Assembly: GCA_007124345.1 (NCBI GenBank)
Contig: SLFH01000151.1
Coordinates: 1-5,778 of the forward strand
Source of the DNA: Phycisphaerales bacterium
Lineage (GTDB): Bacteria > Planctomycetota > Phycisphaerae > Phycisphaerales > UBA1924
DNA: 5,778 bases
Direction of reading: 5' to 3'
Made by a program: the position numbers and the translations under genes. Of this stretch, positions 3,476 through 5,778 are shown one piece after another (the first letter of the stretch is position 1; each line of letters starts with the position of its first letter). A model generated the notes under the pieces. It ran no database searches and was not told the DNA's origin. It saw only the letters and a program-made list of their open reading frames with translations.

Positions 3476-5778
3476 CGCGGCTGCCCGTCCGAGGCGGAGC
3501 TCTTACTCGCCGCGGCCTCGGCCGAGTTCTCCTGTATCGCGGCCTTCGCCGCGACTGCCGCGCCGGTCGTCAGCATCTTCAGGTGGTCGACCTCGACGCT
3601 GACGGTGCGGAACGGCCCGCGGAGGTAGGGCTTCAGACCGTTGCTCTTGGCGTGCAGAATCGGAAGGAGGTGTTGCCGGGCTGTCGCCGACTTGACGAGC
3701 ACCGCCGGTACATTCAGGCGAGGCGGAGTCCACGAGGCGAAGGCGTGGTGGATCCTCTTCCAAAGCTCACGGTTTGACTCCGCGGCCTTCTCGCAGGTTT
3801 CTGGCGTCCGCTGCTTCTTTGCCGGCGCCTGGCGCAGGCCCTGCCGAACTCTCGCGTTGATCTTCGCCGCGATCGTTTGGCGCGAGCGCACGAGGTACGC
3901 GGGTGCATACGCGTCGAGCAGGACGATCTCCCGGATCGCCGCGCCACGCTCAAGCAGCCCAGAAGCAACCCCGAACGCAACGACTCCACCCAGCGAGTAC
4001 CCCATGATCCGCAGGGTGCACCCCTCGGCCTCGTCGATCGCCGCCTGCACGGCGCGATCGATGAACGCACTCCGTATCGTCTCGGCGTCCGCGTCTGGCG
4101 GGAGTTCGTTGGCGATGGTCACGAGATCGCAGCCGATCATGCGTTCAACGCTCGGTTCGTGCTCGCTGTAGGCGGACCAGAACGCGTGCAGATCGACCGC
4201 TCGACCCGACGATCCCGGAATCGCGAGCATCGCCCCGTTCCCATCGGATGGTTCTCGCCGCTTGAACAACGCGTACGGGCGCTCGGGGTCCTCCCGCACC
4301 CAGCGGAGCAGCCCTTCGAAGGTCGGTTCACGCAGGAACTCGCCGACATGCAGCTTCAGTCCCGTCCGATCGTGGATCATCGCGCCGAGCTGCATCGCCC
4401 TGAGCGAGCTGCCGCCCGAAGCATAAAAGTCGCGATCCGGGTCCAGCGCCGAGCCGAACAGTTCCGTCCACAACTCTGCCAGTACATGCGCCGTGTGCTG
4501 GGCGTGGAGGGGCTTCGGCCGCTCGGTGGGCGTTGATGTCTCCGGCTGCGTCGGCTCGGATGCGATGGCGGCATTGGGTCTGCGCACCACCGTTGATTCA
4601 CCGCGGATGACCTCGATCACACCTCTTGCGATCGCCTCCAGATCCTCCCGGTCGACGCTGCTCGATGACGCCTCCAGCCACAACCTCGTCCCGGACGACC
4701 GACGCTCGACATGCAACGCCACACCGAACCTCGCCGCCAGTTGCGGCACGACGATCGGCTTGAAAGTCCGTCCTCCCGCCCGCAGTTCTGCGTCTTCGAT
4801 TACGCGGTATGTGAAACCGAACCGAGTCGCGTGCCCGACCGCGAGCGGGTTGAGCTCACGGATACGCCGGATCACCCGCTCGATCGGCAAGACCGACTCG
4901 CCCTGCGCGCTGCGGATCTGCGCCTGCAAGCCCGCGGCTTCGTGCGAGGCGTCGATGATCCGCATGTCCAGACAGCATCCGACAAGGCGTTGCAATTCTG
5001 GGCGGACGCGTTTGGAGATCGGTGTCATCACCCAGCGGCCGGGGTCGCCGTACCGGCTCTGCAGCGCCCGCCCAAAGACGCCGAGGATCAGCGCCGCCGG
5101 CGCAACACCTTCGGACGCAGCGCGAGCGTCGATTTCCCGTCCGATGTCGCCGGACGCATCGATCGCGAACTCGATGCCCTGCTGCGGCCCCGAGTCAGGC
5201 AGCGGACCGGGAGGTGGGGCGGTTTGAGCGATCCGCTCGGCGAGATCGTCGGCCGCTTGTTCGTCCAGCCATCGGCGCTCCAGGGCGACAAACGCGCCGT
5301 ATCCCGGCGAACGGTCCGGCTCGCGATCTTCCAGCAGTTCTGCGAGTTCGGCTTCGATCAGTTCGATCGACCACTCGTCCACGGCGGCGTGGTGGTACGC
5401 CACGACGATGAGGCTCGCCCCGTCCGTCAGACGCCACGCGTGCACACGCACGGGCATCGCCGAGGCTTCGATCCGGCGGGCGATTGTCTCGATCACAATT
5501 CGAGGCAGGTTGCCCTCGATCGAAGCCGAGTCCGTCGGAAGCGATCCCTCTTCACAGAACCACGCTCCCGACCCGGGATCGTGCCAGACTCCGCGCACGT
5601 CGTCGTGCTCGAACACGAACCCCGTGCGGAGCGCCTCGTGGCGTTCGAGCAGGCGCGTCCACGCGGCCTGTAATCTGTCGGTGTCCATGCCCGGGCGAAC
5701 GACCCATGCCTGGTGCACAAGCATCGCCCGCCCTGTCGGATCGCGTTCGCTCTCTAACAGCACCCGCTGGCGGATATC
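3472..5778 (-). CDS. NRPS-like protein, condensation-carrier-thioesterase, 5' end outside window
   Basis: Residues are numbered from the GTG at 5763. That GTG is probably not the start: the frame stays open to the edge, reading DIRQR before it, and a condensation domain normally begins some residues earlier. Condensation domain: about 1-395, with RHEALRTGF (41-49), active-site HHAAVDE (124-130; His125, Asp129) and TPISKRVRPELQRLVG (247-262). Linker: about 400-420, Thr/Pro-rich. Carrier domain: about 420-495, with DFYASGGSSL (445-454), where Ser453 carries phosphopantetheine. Thioesterase: about 505-745, with IPGSSG (515-520), GYSLGG (588-593) and a probable triad Ser590, Asp617, His727, then an Ala/Ser-rich tail. 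Known: such domains condense carrier-bound acyl groups and release the product by hydrolysis or cyclisation. Odd: no adenylation domain lies between condensation and carrier, and the HHxxxDG motif ends in Glu. Inferred: final step of a small secondary-metabolite pathway; the product is unknown. Confidence 0.9.
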   Translation of the reverse strand, partial: DIRQRVLLESERDPTGRAMLVHQAWVVRPGMDTDRLQAAWTRLLERHEALRTGFVFEHDDVRGVWHDPGSGAWFCEEGSLPTDSASIEGNLPRIVIETIARRIEASAMPVRVHAWRLTDGASLIVVAYHHAAVDEWSIELIEAELAELLEDREPDRSPGYGAFVALERRWLDEQAADDLAERIAQTAPPPGPLPDSGPQQGIEFAIDASGDIGREIDARAASEGVAPAALILGVFGRALQSRYGDPGRWVMTPISKRVRPELQRLVGCCLDMRIIDASHEAAGLQAQIRSAQGESVLPIERVIRRIRELNPLAVGHATRFGFTYRVIEDAELRAGGRTFKPIVVPQLAARFGVALHVERRSSGTRLWLEASSSSVDREDLEAIARGVIEVIRGESTVVRRPNAAIASEPTQPETSTPTERPKPLHAQHTAHVLAELWTELFGSALDPDRDFYASGGSSLRAMQLGAMIHDRTGLKLHVGEFLREPTFEGLLRWVREDPERPYALFKRREPSDGNGAMLAIPGSSGRAVDLHAFWSAYSEHEPSVERMIGCDLVTIANELPPDADAETIRSAFIDRAVQAAIDEAEGCTLRIMGYSLGGVVAFGVASGLLERGAAIREIVLLDAYAPAYLVRSRQTIAAKINARVRQGLRQAPAKKQRTPETCEKAAESNRELWKRIHHAFASWTPPRLNVPAVLVKSATARQHLLPILHAKSNGLKPYLRGPFRTVSVEVDHLKMLTTGAAVAAKAAIQENSAEAAASKSSASDGQPR

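Noticed and set aside
4711..5673. Plus-strand open frame of 320 codons opposite the condensation domain.
   Set aside because: It is Arg/Asp/Pro-rich antisense reading of a region whose minus strand encodes canonical condensation motifs.
5761..5763. GTG at 5763 as the true start of the NRPS-like protein.
   Set aside because: The frame is open beyond it to the window edge, and the residues before it (DIRQR) resemble the conserved opening of a condensation domain, so the gene is cut by the edge.

Overview
The window is GC-rich bacterial DNA carrying four protein-coding genes, two of them cut by the window edges. No rRNA, tRNA, CRISPR array, insertion sequence or transposase was seen. The organism cannot be fixed from this sequence. 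GC-rich codon use, a secreted BON-domain mechanosensitive channel and a divergent ClpX paralogue would fit a Planctomycetota-like or similar Gram-negative-type genome, but this is only a guess.

Layout: (1) positions 1-589, minus strand: N-terminal 196 codons of a MscS-family channel with a signal peptide, a BON domain and a first membrane helix; the gene runs off the left edge. (2) 590-990: a 401-bp divergent intergenic region. It holds a candidate sigma70-type promoter and a GGAGG ribosome site for the rightward gene, a TACAAT -10 element placed so that the leftward transcript could be leaderless, and a perfect 14-bp palindrome. (3) 991-3024, plus strand: a ClpX-like AAA+ unfoldase without the N-terminal zinc domain. 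It has altered substrate and ClpP-docking loops and an unrecognised helical C-terminal domain. The last 182 bp of this open frame overlap the next gene head-on and look like an artefact of reading the wrong frame; the true end may be 2818. (4) 3475-2843, minus strand: an Sfp-type 4'-phosphopantetheinyl transferase. (5) 5778-3472, minus strand: the C-terminal part of a nonribosomal peptide synthetase-like protein with the order condensation - carrier protein - thioesterase. It has no adenylation domain between condensation and carrier, and its 5' end lies outside the window.

How they work together: the synthetase and the phosphopantetheinyl transferase overlap by ATGA and must be one translationally coupled unit. 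The transferase would attach the phosphopantetheine arm to the carrier serine (Ser453, counted from the GTG at 5763), the condensation domain would join the acyl groups, and the thioesterase (Ser590/Asp617/His727) would release the product. An amino acid for this carrier must be loaded by an adenylation domain upstream of the window or acting in trans. The ClpX-like and channel genes are transcribed divergently from one another and show no obvious functional tie to the biosynthetic pair.
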